From Bradyrhizobium genosp. L (GTDB taxonomy: Bacteria > Pseudomonadota > Alphaproteobacteria > Rhizobiales > Xanthobacteraceae): a stretch of 64,000 nt of DNA. Position 1 is the first letter of the stretch. The number at the start of each line of letters is the position of its first letter. This document shows, piece by piece, positions 7,438 through 17,005 of this stretch. The notes under the pieces are model-generated. The model was not told the DNA's origin and made no database searches. It was given only the letters and a program-made list of their open reading frames with translations. The stretch spans positions 2,480,001 through 2,544,000 of the forward strand of contig NZ_CP061378.1 of the NCBI RefSeq assembly GCF_015624485.1, in the 5' to 3' direction. Position numbers and translations under genes: made by a program.

Positions 7438-8982
7438 ATGGAAACGCCAACACCCTTCCTCGGCATCATCAGCGGCGAGCGCCGCCGCCAACATGCCGAG
7501 GTTGCCGAGCGCGCTGAGCGTATCGCGAGCGGCCTCGCCCTGCTCGGCGTCAAGCCCGGCGACAGCGTCTGTGTGCTGATGCGCAACGACATCGCCTTCA
7601 TCGAGGCCGCCTATGCCGCGATGCGGCTCGGCGCCTATGGCGTGCCGATCAACTGGCACTTCAAGCCGGAGGAGATCAACTACGTCCTGACCGACTCCGG
7701 CACGCGCGTCCTGATCGGCCACGCTGACATGCTGCATCCGCTGCGCGGCGCGATTCCGCCTGGCGTCGTCGTGCTCAGCGTACCGACGCCGCCCGAGATC
7801 CTCGCGAACTACAAGATCGACCGCGATCATCTGGTGACGCCCGATTTCGCGATCGATTTCGAAAGCTGGCTCGCCCAGTTCCCGCGCTATGACGGCCCGG
7901 CGGTGCCGCAGCCGCAGAACATGATCTACACCTCGGGCACGACCGGCCATCCCAAGGGCGTGCGCCGCTTCGCGCCGACGCCGGCGCAGACCGCCAATGC
8001 GGAAGCGATGCGCGCGATGATCTACGGCCTGAAGCCTGGAGCACGCGCGATCCTGCCGGGGCCGCTCTACCATTCGGCGCCGAATTCGTTCGGGCTGCGC
8101 TCGGGAAAGCTCGGCGGCGCGCTGGTGCTGATGCCGCGCTTCGATGCGGAGGAATTTCTGCAGCTGATCGCGCGCGAGCGGATCGACACGATCTTCATGG
8201 TGCCGACCATGTTCATCCGTCTCATGAAGCTGCCGGCGGAGATACGCCGCAAATACGACATGTCGTCGCTGCGCCATATCATCCACGCCGCCGCGCCCTG
8301 TCCGCCGGATGTCAAACGCGCGATGATCGAGTGGTGGGGGCCGGTGATCTATGAATTTTACGGCTCGACGGAGTCGGGCGCCGTCACCTTCGCCAATTCG
8401 GAGGACGCGCTGAAGAAGCCGGGCACGGTCGGAAAAATCTCGCCCGGTGCCGAGTTGCGCTTCATCGGCGACGACGGCCGCGAGGTGGCTCAAGGCCAGA
8501 TCGGCGAGATCTATTCGCGGATCGCAGGCAATCCGGACTTCACCTATCACAACAAGCCGGAGAAGCGGTCCGAGATCGACCGCCAGGGATTCATCACGTC
8601 CGGCGATGTCGGTTATATCGACGCGGACGGCTACGTCTTCATCTGCGACCGCAAGCGCGACATGGTGATCTCGGGCGGCGTCAACATCTATCCGGCCGAG
8701 ATCGAGACCGTGCTGCACGCGGTGCCGGGCGTGCACGATTGCGCGGTGTTCGGCATTCCCGACGCCGAGTTCGGCGAGGCGCTGATGGCGGTGGTCGAGC
8801 CGCAGCCCGGCGTGACGCTCGACCTGGCCGCGATCCGCGCCCAGCTCAAGACCGCGCTCGCCGACTACAAGGTGCCCAAGCACATCGAGATCCAGAGCAG
8901 CCTGCCACGCGAGGATTCCGGAAAAATCTTCAAGCGCCGGCTGCGCGATCCCTATTGGGAGCGGGCGGGGCGGAGGATCTAG
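7438..8982 (+). CDS. AMP-dependent acyl-CoA synthetase/ligase
   Basis: A 514-residue ANL-superfamily enzyme. Motifs in order are MIYTSGTTGHPKGVRR, YEFYGSTESG, GDVGYIDADGYVFICDRKRD followed by MVISGGVNIYPAEIE, and the catalytic lysine in REDSGKIFKRRLRDPYW. The N-terminus is about 30 residues shorter than in many fatty-acyl-CoA synthetases, yet the fold core is complete. It starts at ATG 7438 with an AGATCGGA stretch upstream as a weak ribosome site. It differs clearly from the ligase at 3680-5260, so the two are not a recent duplication. A substrate cannot be assigned; a short- or medium-chain or aryl acid is possible. Confidence 0.88.
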   Translation: METPTPFLGIISGERRRQHAEVAERAERIASGLALLGVKPGDSVCVLMRNDIAFIEAAYAAMRLGAYGVPINWHFKPEEINYVLTDSGTRVLIGHADMLHPLRGAIPPGVVVLSVPTPPEILANYKIDRDHLVTPDFAIDFESWLAQFPRYDGPAVPQPQNMIYTSGTTGHPKGVRRFAPTPAQTANAEAMRAMIYGLKPGARAILPGPLYHSAPNSFGLRSGKLGGALVLMPRFDAEEFLQLIARERIDTIFMVPTMFIRLMKLPAEIRRKYDMSSLRHIIHAAAPCPPDVKRAMIEWWGPVIYEFYGSTESGAVTFANSEDALKKPGTVGKISPGAELRFIGDDGREVAQGQIGEIYSRIAGNPDFTYHNKPEKRSEIDRQGFITSGDVGYIDADGYVFICDRKRDMVISGGVNIYPAEIETVLHAVPGVHDCAVFGIPDAEFGEALMAVVEPQPGVTLDLAAIRAQLKTALADYKVPKHIEIQSSLPREDSGKIFKRRLRDPYWERAGRRI

Positions 8983-9078
8983 GACCGCGCGTGTGCACCG
9001 CCCTCAAGTTCATCTTGCACTGCGGCAAAAAAAGCGCACACTCGGGGCATTGCCGGGCAGCTTCTGGAGTAGCCGCCA

Positions 9079-11871
9079 ATGCCTCCCCAGACCATGCCTT
9101 CCGAGACCGACATCCACGCCAGCCGTGCCGCGGAGATGCAGGCGCAGGAAGAGGATGCGCGGCTCCGGAACGACATCCGCCTGCTCGGCCGCGTGCTTGG
9201 CGACACCGTGCGGGACCAGGAGGGCGCCGATGCGTTCGACCTGGTCGAGCGCATCCGCCAGACCTCGGTCCGGTTCCACCGCGACGAGGACCGGCTGGCG
9301 CGACGGGAGCTGGAGGGCATCCTCGACGGCATGTCGATCGCCGAGACTGTCAGGATCGTCCGTGCCTTCAGCTATTTCTCCCATCTCGCCAACATCGCCG
9401 AGGACCAGAACAACATCCGCCAGATGCGCAGCCGCACACCTGGCGGTGCGCCGCGGCCGAGCACGCTGGAGCAGACGCTGGTCCACGCCAGGCAGGCCGG
9501 CATCAGCCCGTCCGATCTGCGCAGTTTCTTCGGCAGTGCGCTGGTCAGCCCGGTGCTGACGGCCCATCCGACCGAGGTCCGCCGCAAGAGCACCATGGAT
9601 CGCGAGATGGAGATCGCCGATCTGCTCGACCGTCGCGAGCGGCTGCAAATGACGCCGGAAGAGAGCGAGGCCAGCGAGGAGCAGCTGCGCCGCGCCGTCG
9701 TGACGCTGTGGCAGACCAATCTGCTACGCCGGACCAAGCTCACCGTGCTCGACGAGGTCGCCAACGGGCTGTCGTTCTACGACTACACCTTCCTGCGGGA
9801 GGTGCCGCGGCTGCACTGCGCGCTGGAGGATCGCCTGAACAGGGAGGGCGGCGAGGCCGGCGATCTCGCCTCGTTCCTCAGGATGGGCAGCTGGATCGGC
9901 GGCGACCGCGACGGCAATCCCTTCGTCACCGCCGAGGTGATGCGCGGCACGCTGCGGCTGCAGTCGAGCCGGGTGCTGAGCTTCTATCTCGAGGAGCTGC
10001 ATGCGCTCGGCGCCGAGCTGTCGCTCGCGGCCCATCTCGCCGACGTCTCCGACGAGCTGCGGACGCTGGCCGAGCGCTCGCCCGATACATCGCCGCATCG
10101 GAGCGGCGAACCCTATCGACTCGCGGTGTCGGGCATCTATGCGCGGCTGGCGGCGACCGCGGCGCGGCTGGAGGTCGAAACCACGCGGCCGCCGGTCGGC
10201 AAGGCCGAGCCGTATCCAAACGTCAAGGAATTCCAGGCCGATCTCGACGTGCTCAATCGTTCGCTGATCGCGAACAATTCCGGCGTGATCGCGCGCGGCC
10301 GCCTGCGGCTGCTGCGACGTGCGGTGGATTGCTTCGGCTTCCATTTGGCGCGGCTCGATATCCGGCAGAATTCGGCGGTGCATGAGCGCACCATCGCCGA
10401 GCTGCTGGACACCGCCAATCCCGGCACGTCCTATCTGGCGCTCGGCGAAGATGCCCGCGTCGCCTTGCTGCTCGCCGAGCTGCGCAGCGCGCGGCCGCTG
10501 GCCTCGCCCTTCGTCAAATATTCCGAGGAGACGGTGGGCGAGCTTGCGCTGTTTCGTGCCGCGGCTGAAGCCCACGCCAGGTTCGGCCCCGAGGTGATCT
10601 CCCAATGCATCATCTCGATGTGCAAGGGCATGTCCGACATGCTCGAGGTCGCAGTGCTGCTGAAGGAGGTCGGGCTGGTCAATCCGTCCGGCCGCAGCGC
10701 CGTCAACATCGTGCCGCTGTTCGAGACCATCGAGGATCTGCAGGCGTCGTCCGGCATCATGGACCGCATGCTGGCGCTGCACGACTACCGCAAGCTGGTC
10801 GACAGCCTCGGCAGCGTGCACGAGGTGATGCTCGGCTATTCCGACAGCAACAAGGACGGCGGCTTCGTCACCTCGGGCTGGGAACTGTACAAGGCCGAGA
10901 TCGGCCTGGTCGACGTGTTCGAGCGCCACGGCGTGCGGATGCGCCTGTTCCACGGCCGCGGCGGCTCGGTCGGCCGCGGCGGCGGGCCGAGCTATGACGC
11001 GATCATCGCGCAGCCCGGTGGTGCCGTGAACGGCCAGATCCGCATCACCGAGCAGGGCGAGATCATCTCCTCCAAATATTCCAACGCCGAGGTCGGCCGC
11101 AGCAATCTGGAGATCCTCGCGGCGGCGACATTGGAGACCAGCCTGCTGCAACCGCGGCAGAGCGCGCCGCGCCCTGAATATCTCAAGGCGATGGAAGAGA
11201 TTTCCGCGCTGGCCTTCAAGGCCTATCGCGGCCTGGTCTACGAGACCGAGGGCTTTGCCGATTATTTCTGGGGCTCGACCGTGATCAACGAGATCGCGAC
11301 CTTGAACATCGGCAGCCGTCCGGCGTCGCGCAAGAAGACCCGCGAGATCGAGGACCTCCGCGCCATCCCCTGGGTGTTCTCGTGGGCGCAGTGCCGCTTG
11401 ATGCTGCCGGGCTGGTATGGCTTTGGCGCGGCGGTCGAGACCTGGATCGCCGAGCATCCGGAGCAGGGCATGCCGTTCCTGCAGGAACTCTACAAGGAGT
11501 GGCCGTTCTTCCGCACGCTGCTGTCGAACATGGACATGGTGCTGGCAAAGAGCTCGATCGCGATCGCCTCGCGCTATGCCGAACTGGTGCCCGATGTCGA
11601 ATTGCGCGAGAAGATCTTCGGCCGCATTCGCCGCGAATGGCACCTTGCGATCGAGACGCTGCTCGACATCATGGGCCACGAGCGGCTGTTGCAGGGCAAC
11701 CCGCTCTTGGAACGCGGCATCCGCAACCGCTTTCCCTATCTGGATCCGCTCAACCATGTGCAGGTGGAGCTGTTGAAGGAGCATCGCGCGCAGAACCCGG
11801 ACGAGCAGGTGCTGCGCGGCATCCAGATCACGATCAACGGGATTTCGGCGGGACTGAGGAATAGCGGGTAG
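9079..11871 (+). CDS. ppc: Phosphoenolpyruvate carboxylase
   Basis: A full-length enzyme of 930 residues. It adds bicarbonate to phosphoenolpyruvate to give oxaloacetate, the anaplerotic feed of the TCA cycle. The catalytic His163 lies in [13 protein letters not shown] (E. coli His138), the substrate-binding region is [20 protein letters not shown], and the Gly-rich catalytic loop is [19 protein letters not shown]. The protein ends LRNSG, where most relatives end in NTG; the Ser for Thr change is conservative. The N-terminal extension of about 25 residues is acidic and glutamine-rich. The gene is preceded by a 96-base gap and is apparently a single-gene transcript. Confidence 0.97.
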   Translation: MPPQTMPSETDIHASRAAEMQAQEEDARLRNDIRLLGRVLGDTVRDQEGADAFDLVERIRQTSVRFHRDEDRLARRELEGILDGMSIAETVRIVRAFSYFSHLANIAEDQNNIRQMRSRTPGGAPRPSTLEQTLVHARQAGISPSDLRSFFGSALVSPVLTAHPTEVRRKSTMDREMEIADLLDRRERLQMTPEESEASEEQLRRAVVTLWQTNLLRRTKLTVLDEVANGLSFYDYTFLREVPRLHCALEDRLNREGGEAGDLASFLRMGSWIGGDRDGNPFVTAEVMRGTLRLQSSRVLSFYLEELHALGAELSLAAHLADVSDELRTLAERSPDTSPHRSGEPYRLAVSGIYARLAATAARLEVETTRPPVGKAEPYPNVKEFQADLDVLNRSLIANNSGVIARGRLRLLRRAVDCFGFHLARLDIRQNSAVHERTIAELLDTANPGTSYLALGEDARVALLLAELRSARPLASPFVKYSEETVGELALFRAAAEAHARFGPEVISQCIISMCKGMSDMLEVAVLLKEVGLVNPSGRSAVNIVPLFETIEDLQASSGIMDRMLALHDYRKLVDSLGSVHEVMLGYSDSNKDGGFVTSGWELYKAEIGLVDVFERHGVRMRLFHGRGGSVGRGGGPSYDAIIAQPGGAVNGQIRITEQGEIISSKYSNAEVGRSNLEILAAATLETSLLQPRQSAPRPEYLKAMEEISALAFKAYRGLVYETEGFADYFWGSTVINEIATLNIGSRPASRKKTREIEDLRAIPWVFSWAQCRLMLPGWYGFGAAVETWIAEHPEQGMPFLQELYKEWPFFRTLLSNMDMVLAKSSIAIASRYAELVPDVELREKIFGRIRREWHLAIETLLDIMGHERLLQGNPLLERGIRNRFPYLDPLNHVQVELLKEHRAQNPDEQVLRGIQITINGISAGLRNSG

Positions 11872-11874
11872 CCT

Positions 11875-12083
11875 CCCTCCCCCTGGAAGGGCAGGGCTAT
11901 CGCATATGCGCTCGATCTTTCCACAAACTCGTCGTGCCCGGGCTTGTCCCGGGCACCCACGTCTTGGTTTCGGCGTGAGAAAGACGTGGATGGCCGGGAC
12001 AAGCCCGGCCATGACGAATGTGGGATGGCAGTCCGAGCATTTCGTCGCCATATGCGATTCCCCTGCCTTTCAGGGGGAGGTGA
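11875..12083. repeat. Nested intergenic palindrome after ppc
   Basis: The outer arms are CTCCCTCCCCCTGGAAGGGC with CGCATATGCG (from 11875) and CATATGCG with CCTGCCTTTCAGGGGGAGG (to 12083). Inside, 11931-12017 carries a second inverted pair, GTGCCCGGGCTTGTCCCGGG and GGCCGGGACAAGCCCGGCC, around an inner ACGTCTT/AAGACGT pair. It separates the converging 3' ends of ppc and the SMP-30 gene, where it may terminate both transcripts. Confidence 0.8.
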
Positions 12084-12092
12084 GAAGAAGCA

Positions 12093-13205
12093 TCAGCAAT
12101 TATGCGCGCCCTTGGTCTCCACATAGACCGCATACAGTGACTGGCTCGCCGTCATGAACAGACGGTTGCGCTTCTTGCCGCCGAAGGTGAGGTTGGCGCA
12201 GGTCTCCGGCAGCAGGATCTGGCCGATGCGCGCGCCGTCGGGCGCGAACACCTGGACGCCGTCATAGCCGGGTCCGACCCAGCCGGCGCCGACCCAGATG
12301 TTGCCGTCGATGTCGACGCGCATGCCGTCCGGGAAACCGGACTTGCCGTCCAAGGTCATGTCGATCAGCGTGCGCGGGTTGGACAGCTTGTCGCCGTTGA
12401 GGTCGTACTGCCAGACGATGTTCTTGGCGTTCGGATAATGCGTGATGCCGGTGTCGCAGACATAGACCTTCTTGTAGTCGTGGCTGAAGGCGATGCCGTT
12501 CGGCTTGAACGGCTCGTCGCAGACCTTGGTGATCTGGCCGGTCGAGGCGTCGATGCGGTAGACCGCTTCCTTCTGGTAGGGCTGGTTCGAGCCGGTGTTG
12601 GCGCGCTGCCCTTCGTAGATCGAGACCGCGCCGTAGCCGGGATCGGTGAACCAGATCGACTTGTCGTTGGGATGCACGACCATGTCGTTCGGCCCGTTGA
12701 GCTGCTTGCCATTGACCTGCTCCGCCAGCGACGTCACGGTTCCGTCGTGCTCGTAGCGCACCAGCCGGGTGCGCTCGGCGGTGATCTGGCGGCCCTCGAA
12801 ATCGAAGGTCGAGCCGTTGGCTTCGTTCGACGGCTTGTGGAACTGCTCGGAGATATGGCCGTCATCGTCGAGATAGCGCAACTGCCGATTGGCCGGGATG
12901 TCGCTCCAGACCAGATACTGGCCCTGCGCGTTCCAGGCCGGGCCCTCCGCCCACAGGCAACCGGTATAGAGCCGCTTGATCGCGGTGTTGCCGACCTTGG
13001 CCTTGAAGCGCTTGTCGTCGATCACGAGGATATCGCTATCGGGATAGCGCTGCGGTTCCGCATTGGGACCGTAGTCGCGCGCGGCCGCATCTGACGCCGC
13101 CATCGCGGTTGCAGCAAGCGCGGTTGCACCGCGCAAGATCGTGCGACGGTCGAACGCCTTCGCGCCGTCATTGGTCTGATCGGGTGTGTTGCTTGGGTTT
13201 GTCAT
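12093..13205 (-). CDS. SMP-30/gluconolactonase/LRE family protein, Tat-exported
   Basis: A 370-residue protein with an N-terminal twin-arginine signal (FDRRTILRGATALAATAMA, residues 18-36), so it is predicted to be folded in the cytoplasm and exported to the periplasm. The body is a six-bladed beta-propeller of the SMP-30 lactonase family: EGPAWNAQGQYLVWSDI, NGPNDMVVHPN, ADHD-like blades and SGFPDGMRVDIDGNIWVG carry the expected metal-ligand Glu, Asn and Asp positions. It would hydrolyse a sugar or other lactone. The ATG at 13205 has GGGAGGACATC directly upstream and is preferred over an in-frame ATG 51 bases further out, which would bury the Tat motif. No operon partner is evident. Confidence 0.85.
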   Translation of the reverse strand: MTNPSNTPDQTNDGAKAFDRRTILRGATALAATAMAASDAAARDYGPNAEPQRYPDSDILVIDDKRFKAKVGNTAIKRLYTGCLWAEGPAWNAQGQYLVWSDIPANRQLRYLDDDGHISEQFHKPSNEANGSTFDFEGRQITAERTRLVRYEHDGTVTSLAEQVNGKQLNGPNDMVVHPNDKSIWFTDPGYGAVSIYEGQRANTGSNQPYQKEAVYRIDASTGQITKVCDEPFKPNGIAFSHDYKKVYVCDTGITHYPNAKNIVWQYDLNGDKLSNPRTLIDMTLDGKSGFPDGMRVDIDGNIWVGAGWVGPGYDGVQVFAPDGARIGQILLPETCANLTFGGKKRNRLFMTASQSLYAVYVETKGAHNC

Positions 13206-13304
13206 GATGTCCTCCCAGGTATTCTTGTTATGGGGAGGCGGTTCATGCGCCCGCAATCTGGCATAAAGCGGGCGGGATATTATGAAACAACCAATGAGTG
13301 TGCC

Positions 13305-13325
13305 GTCCCGGCGCTTCGCCGGGAC
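13305..13325. terminator. Strong GC hairpin between SDR 3' end and SMP-30 gene
   Basis: A perfect 9-base stem, GTCCCGGCG and CGCCGGGAC, encloses a CTT loop. It follows the SDR stop on the minus strand by about 34 bases. There is no run of T after the stem in either direction, so it may be a solo half of family A rather than a true intrinsic terminator. Confidence 0.4.
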
Positions 13326-13358
13326 AGCCTTTTCATAAAACTGTCAGAGTGGAATCCG

Positions 13359-14273
13359 TCAGATCGGATCCCAGGTGAAGACGTCGGCGGAACGGTCGAG
13401 CTTGGCGAACGATCCCTTCAGCGCCGGCATGCCGTGCTCGGCAATGGTCTCGGGCGTCCAGCCTTCGCCGCGGTGCACCGAGCGGACCGGACGATGCTGG
13501 CCGAACAGGAAGATCTCGTTCATGCGCACGCCGAAGATTTGTCCGGTGACGTCCTTTGCGGCATCCGAAAGCAGATAGGCGCAGACCGGCGCGATCTTCT
13601 CCGGGCCCATCTGCTTGATCTTCTCGACGCGCGCCTTCTCGGCGTCGGTCTCGGTCGGGATGGTGCCGATCATGCGGGTCCAGGCGAATGGCGACACGCA
13701 GTTCGAGCGCACGTTGAAGCGGCCCATGTCGAGCGCGATCGACTTCGACAGGCCGACGATGCCGAGCTTGGCGGCGGCGTAGTTGGCCTGGCCGTAATTG
13801 CCGACCAGGCCCGAGGTCGAGGTGAAATGCACGAAGGCGCCGGACTCCTGCTCGCGGTACAGCCGCGCCGCGGCGTGCGAGACGTAGAACGAGCCCATCA
13901 GATGCACCTTGATGACGGCTTCGAAGGCTTCCACGCTCATCTTGTGGAAGATCATGTCGCGCAGGATGCCGGCATTGTTGACGACGCCGTCGAGCCGGCC
14001 GAAATGATCGGTCGCGGTCTTCACGATCTTGCTGGCGGGGATCGCTTCCGCAACGGATTCAAAGTTGGCGACCGCGGTGCCGCCGCGCTTCTTGATCTCC
14101 TCGACCACCTCCTCGGCGGGCGCTGCGCTGTTGCCCGCGCCATCGGCGGCGCCGCCGGGATCGTTGACCACGACCTTGGCGCCTTCTGCCGCGCACAGCA
14201 GCGCGATCTCGCGCCCGATGCCGCGGCCTGCGCCGGTGACGATGATGACCTTGTCCTGCAGTGATTTTGCCAT
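13359..14273 (-). CDS. SDR family oxidoreductase, 3-hydroxyacyl-CoA dehydrogenase (MFE-2) type
   Basis: A 304-residue short-chain dehydrogenase with the NAD site TGAGRGIGREIA, structural NNAG motif (VVNNAGILRD), catalytic Ser (FTSTSGLVGNYG) and the intact Tyr-x3-Lys pair in ANYAAAKLG. The VNDPGGAADGAG stretch after the second strand and the long C-terminal tail resemble the dehydrogenase half of peroxisomal multifunctional enzyme 2, which oxidises 3-hydroxyacyl-CoA. The ATG has AAGGAG at 8 bases. It follows the thiolase and DUF35 genes on the same strand, separated by a palindromic repeat, so it probably supplies the ketoacyl-CoA that the thiolase cleaves. Confidence 0.85.
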   Translation of the reverse strand: MAKSLQDKVIIVTGAGRGIGREIALLCAAEGAKVVVNDPGGAADGAGNSAAPAEEVVEEIKKRGGTAVANFESVAEAIPASKIVKTATDHFGRLDGVVNNAGILRDMIFHKMSVEAFEAVIKVHLMGSFYVSHAAARLYREQESGAFVHFTSTSGLVGNYGQANYAAAKLGIVGLSKSIALDMGRFNVRSNCVSPFAWTRMIGTIPTETDAEKARVEKIKQMGPEKIAPVCAYLLSDAAKDVTGQIFGVRMNEIFLFGQHRPVRSVHRGEGWTPETIAEHGMPALKGSFAKLDRSADVFTWDPI

Positions 14274-14295
14274 GTGGGTTCTCCTTGTTTGACAC

Positions 14296-14396
14296 CGTCA
14301 TTCCGGGATGGTGCGAAGCACCAGACCCGGAATCTCGAGGTTCTCAGGTGCGCAATTGCGCACCATAGTTCTCGCTGCGCGAGCCCCGGAACGACG
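14296..14396. repeat. Family B palindromic repeat, copy 2
   Basis: It begins CGTCATTCCGGGATGGTGCG and ends CCGGAACGACG, with inner inverted pieces GGTGCGCAATTGCGCACC and CGCTGCGCGAG. It lies inside the presumed DUF35-thiolase-SDR transcription unit, between thiolase stop and SDR start. Confidence 0.8.
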
Positions 14397-14401
14397 GGTT
14401 G

Positions 14402-15541
14402 TTACTTCTCATTCGTAAAAATGATCGTGCCACTCGCCGCGAACATGCCGCCGACGCCGTGGCACACCGAGATTTTCGCGTTCGACACCTGCGCCGGCGC
14501 GATGCCGCGCATCTGCCGCACGCTCTCCTGCAGCGCGTACATGCCGTACATGCCGGAATGCATGTAGCTCAAGCCGCCGCCATTGGTGTTGAGCGGCAGC
14601 TTGCCGCCGGGGCGCGTGTGGCCGTCGGCGATGAACTTGCCGGCTTCCTCATGGGGCATGAAGCCGAGGTCGCCGAGGCCGTAGAGCGGCAGATGCGCGA
14701 AGGCGTCGTAGATCATGAGGTGATCGACATCCTTGTGCGCGATGCCGGCCTCCTTGAAGGCGAGGGGGCCGGCGACCTTGAAGGCGCGCGATGAATCGAA
14801 CGTCTTCATCTGGCTGACCATCGGCGTTTCGACGCTCTCGCCGGTGCCGAGGATATAGACCGGCTTCCTGGGAAAATCCTTGGCGCGGTCGGCGGAGGTC
14901 AGGATCAGCGCGCCGCCGCCGTCGGTGACGAGGCAGCATTGCAGCAGGCGGAACGGATAGGCGATCATCCGGGAGTTGAGGACGTCGGCGACCGTGATCG
15001 GGTCTTTCATGGTGGCGCGCGGATTTTTCGCCGCCCATTCGCGCTGCACCACCGCGACCATCGCGAGCTGTTCGTGGGTGATGCCGTGGGTCTTCATGAA
15101 GCGCAGCACGGGGATCGGGAACATGCTCGGCGGCCCGTAGACGCCGTAGGGCGCCTCGAACTGGCCGTTGAGGCTGTCCGGTGCGGTGAAGCGCGGCGCC
15201 TTGCCGATCATCGACTTGCCGCTCTCGGCATGGGTGATCAGCACGGTCTTGCACAGCCCGGCTTCGATCGCGGCCGCCGCGTGGCGGACATGCAACATGA
15301 AGGAGCAGCCGCCGACCGACGTGCCGTCGACCCAGGTCGGCGTGATGCCGAGATAATGCGCGACCTGCTGCGGCGTCTCGACCGCCGTGGCAAAACCGTC
15401 GATGTCGGAGAGTTTCAACCCGGCATCGGCAATCGCGTTCAGCGCCGCGTCCGCATGCAGCTGGAGCTGCGACATGTTGGGGATGACGCCGAGCTCGGTG
15501 GTCTCTGCCGCGCCGACGACGGCAACCTGGTTCCTGCGCAT
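14402..15541 (-). CDS. Thiolase family protein (SCP-x/lipid-transfer type acetyl-CoA acetyltransferase)
   Basis: A 379-residue thiolase-fold protein. The nucleophile-elbow segment is SVGGCSFMLHVRHAAAAI, the His-containing loop is NTNGGGLSYMHSGMYGM, and near the C-terminus a second Cys-His motif reads SVCHGVGGMF. The lack of the classical ESACASS segment places it with SCP-x/Ltp-like thiolases, which act on branched or steroid acyl chains, often in complex with a DUF35 partner. Its ATG follows the DUF35 stop by four bases, consistent with such a two-component enzyme. Cleavage of a 3-ketoacyl-CoA is the likely role; retro-aldol cleavage is the alternative. Confidence 0.82.
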   Translation of the reverse strand: MRRNQVAVVGAAETTELGVIPNMSQLQLHADAALNAIADAGLKLSDIDGFATAVETPQQVAHYLGITPTWVDGTSVGGCSFMLHVRHAAAAIEAGLCKTVLITHAESGKSMIGKAPRFTAPDSLNGQFEAPYGVYGPPSMFPIPVLRFMKTHGITHEQLAMVAVVQREWAAKNPRATMKDPITVADVLNSRMIAYPFRLLQCCLVTDGGGALILTSADRAKDFPRKPVYILGTGESVETPMVSQMKTFDSSRAFKVAGPLAFKEAGIAHKDVDHLMIYDAFAHLPLYGLGDLGFMPHEEAGKFIADGHTRPGGKLPLNTNGGGLSYMHSGMYGMYALQESVRQMRGIAPAQVSNAKISVCHGVGGMFAASGTIIFTNEK

Positions 15542-15545
15542 CGTG

Positions 15546-15959
15546 TCACCCCTTGGCCGGACGGAACACGGGAAGGGTGATCTTGTCGTCGAGCGCCTGG
15601 AAGGCGACCTCGAGCTTCATGTCGAGCTCGAGCGCTTCCGGCGTCTGCGGACAATCGATGATGTTGCTCATCATGCGCGGTCCCTCGTCGAGCTCGACCA
15701 CCGCGATCGCGTAAGGCGGCGTGAAGCCGGGCGCGGCGGGCCGGTGGTTGATGACGTAGCTGTAGAGCGTGCCCTTGCCGCTCGCCTTGAACACCGAGAC
15801 CTTGCGCGAGGCGCAGGACGGGCAGAACGGCCGCGGCGGGAAGTAGACATTGGCGCAGGCGTCGCAGCGCTGCAGGCGCAGCTCGCCGGCCTTGGCGCCG
15901 TCCCAGAAATGCTGGGTTTCCGGCGTCGGTTTTGGTTTCGCGCGCGCAGGCTCGGCCAT
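15546..15959 (-). CDS. Zn-ribbon/OB-fold protein (DUF35), thiolase partner
   Basis: A 137-residue protein. A four-cysteine zinc ribbon (CDACANVYFPPRPFCPSC, residues about 35-55) precedes an OB-fold (GTLYSYVINHRPAAPGFTPP and onwards). Proteins of this family bind acyl-CoA and pair with thiolase-fold enzymes; the next gene is a thiolase with a four-base gap. The ATG at 15959 is chosen because GGGAGGAT lies about 9 bases upstream; an in-frame ATG at 16010 would add an unconserved Thr-rich tail. It is the first gene of the DUF35-thiolase-SDR set. Confidence 0.85.
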   Translation of the reverse strand: MAEPARAKPKPTPETQHFWDGAKAGELRLQRCDACANVYFPPRPFCPSCASRKVSVFKASGKGTLYSYVINHRPAAPGFTPPYAIAVVELDEGPRMMSNIIDCPQTPEALELDMKLEVAFQALDDKITLPVFRPAKG

Positions 15960-16084
15960 GTCTGATGATCCTCCCGTAGTCGTTGTGATCTTGATGCGCC
16001 ATAGGACCAAGGCCCGTCAACGGTCTATCCATGCGCCGCGCATGCCGCGTATTCCGGCGCGCGCAAAATCACGCGGCAAACCGG

Positions 16085-17005
16085 TCAGCGATCCGCGGTA
16101 TTATTGCGCGCGAGCACGCTCGAGTGGCTGCGCGCGAGGTAATCGGAGAAAGCCTTGCTGAGTGGAGGCAGGGTGCGATTGCGCTTCTTGATCAGCGAAA
16201 TCGGGCGGATGAAGTTCGGATCGTTGATGCGCCTGCTGATCAGGCCGGATTCAGCGGTGATTTCCAGGGCCGAGGAAGGAAGCAGCGTAATACCAATCCC
16301 CGCACGCACCATGCCGACCGCCGTCATCATGTGCGTCACTTCCGAAATCGGCGTCGGCCTCAGCTTTGCCTTGCCGAAGGCTGTATCCGTCACCGCGCGC
16401 ACGCTGGTTTTGGTGTCCATCATCACGATGGGAAACTGCGCCAGGCGCTCGGCGGTAATCCGCGAAAATTTGCCGATCGGGTGGCCTTCGAGATAGACGA
16501 CATGCATCTCGTCGCTGGTCCTGAACAGCACTTCGATATCAGGAAAATCAACGTCGCCGCCGGTCAGGCCGAGATCGACGTCGTTGGATCGGATCAGGTC
16601 CAGCAGCGGGTTCGCGATGATGTCCTTGACGGCAAAGGAAGCGCCCGGGTTCTGCTTCCGAAAGCGGCGGATCACGTCGGGCAGCAGGCCCGAGGCAAAG
16701 GATGGCAGCGCGGCGATCCTGACCACGCCGAGCCGGGCGGTCGACACGTTCTTGAGTTCCGCAAGGACGGAATCGAGGTCCTCGATGGTCCGCTCGAACG
16801 CCGGGAGCAGGTCGCGGCCGATCCGCGTCAGATCGACATGGCGCGGGTTACGGTCGAACAACCGAAGCTGCAACGCCTCCTCAAGCCGCCTGATCTGAAC
16901 GGTCAGCGTCGGCTGCGAGATATGCAGAAACTCGGCGGCCCGGGTGAAGCTGCCGAGCTTCGCCACCGCAATGAAGGAGCGGATCTGCCGGAGATTGATA
17001 TCCAT
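16085..17005 (-). CDS. LysR family transcriptional regulator
   Basis: A 306-residue protein with the N-terminal winged helix-turn-helix of LysR regulators (residues 1-60; FIAVAKLGSFTRAAEFLHIS then QPTLTVQIRRLEEALQLRLF) and a periplasmic-binding-like effector domain from about 90 to 295. It is transcribed away from the LIV/AtuA operon, with 101 bases between start codons, the usual arrangement for a LysR activator and its target. An inverted repeat overlaps its own start codon, which suggests autoregulation. The inducer is unknown and presumably derives from the transported substrate. Confidence 0.92.
   Translation of the reverse strand: MDINLRQIRSFIAVAKLGSFTRAAEFLHISQPTLTVQIRRLEEALQLRLFDRNPRHVDLTRIGRDLLPAFERTIEDLDSVLAELKNVSTARLGVVRIAALPSFASGLLPDVIRRFRKQNPGASFAVKDIIANPLLDLIRSNDVDLGLTGGDVDFPDIEVLFRTSDEMHVVYLEGHPIGKFSRITAERLAQFPIVMMDTKTSVRAVTDTAFGKAKLRPTPISEVTHMMTAVGMVRAGIGITLLPSSALEITAESGLISRRINDPNFIRPISLIKKRNRTLPPLSKAFSDYLARSHSSVLARNNTADR

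Noticed and set aside
13305..13325. Perfect hairpin as a definite intrinsic terminator
   Set aside because: There is no T-rich tract on either side, and the stem is nearly the same as half of a family A repeat.
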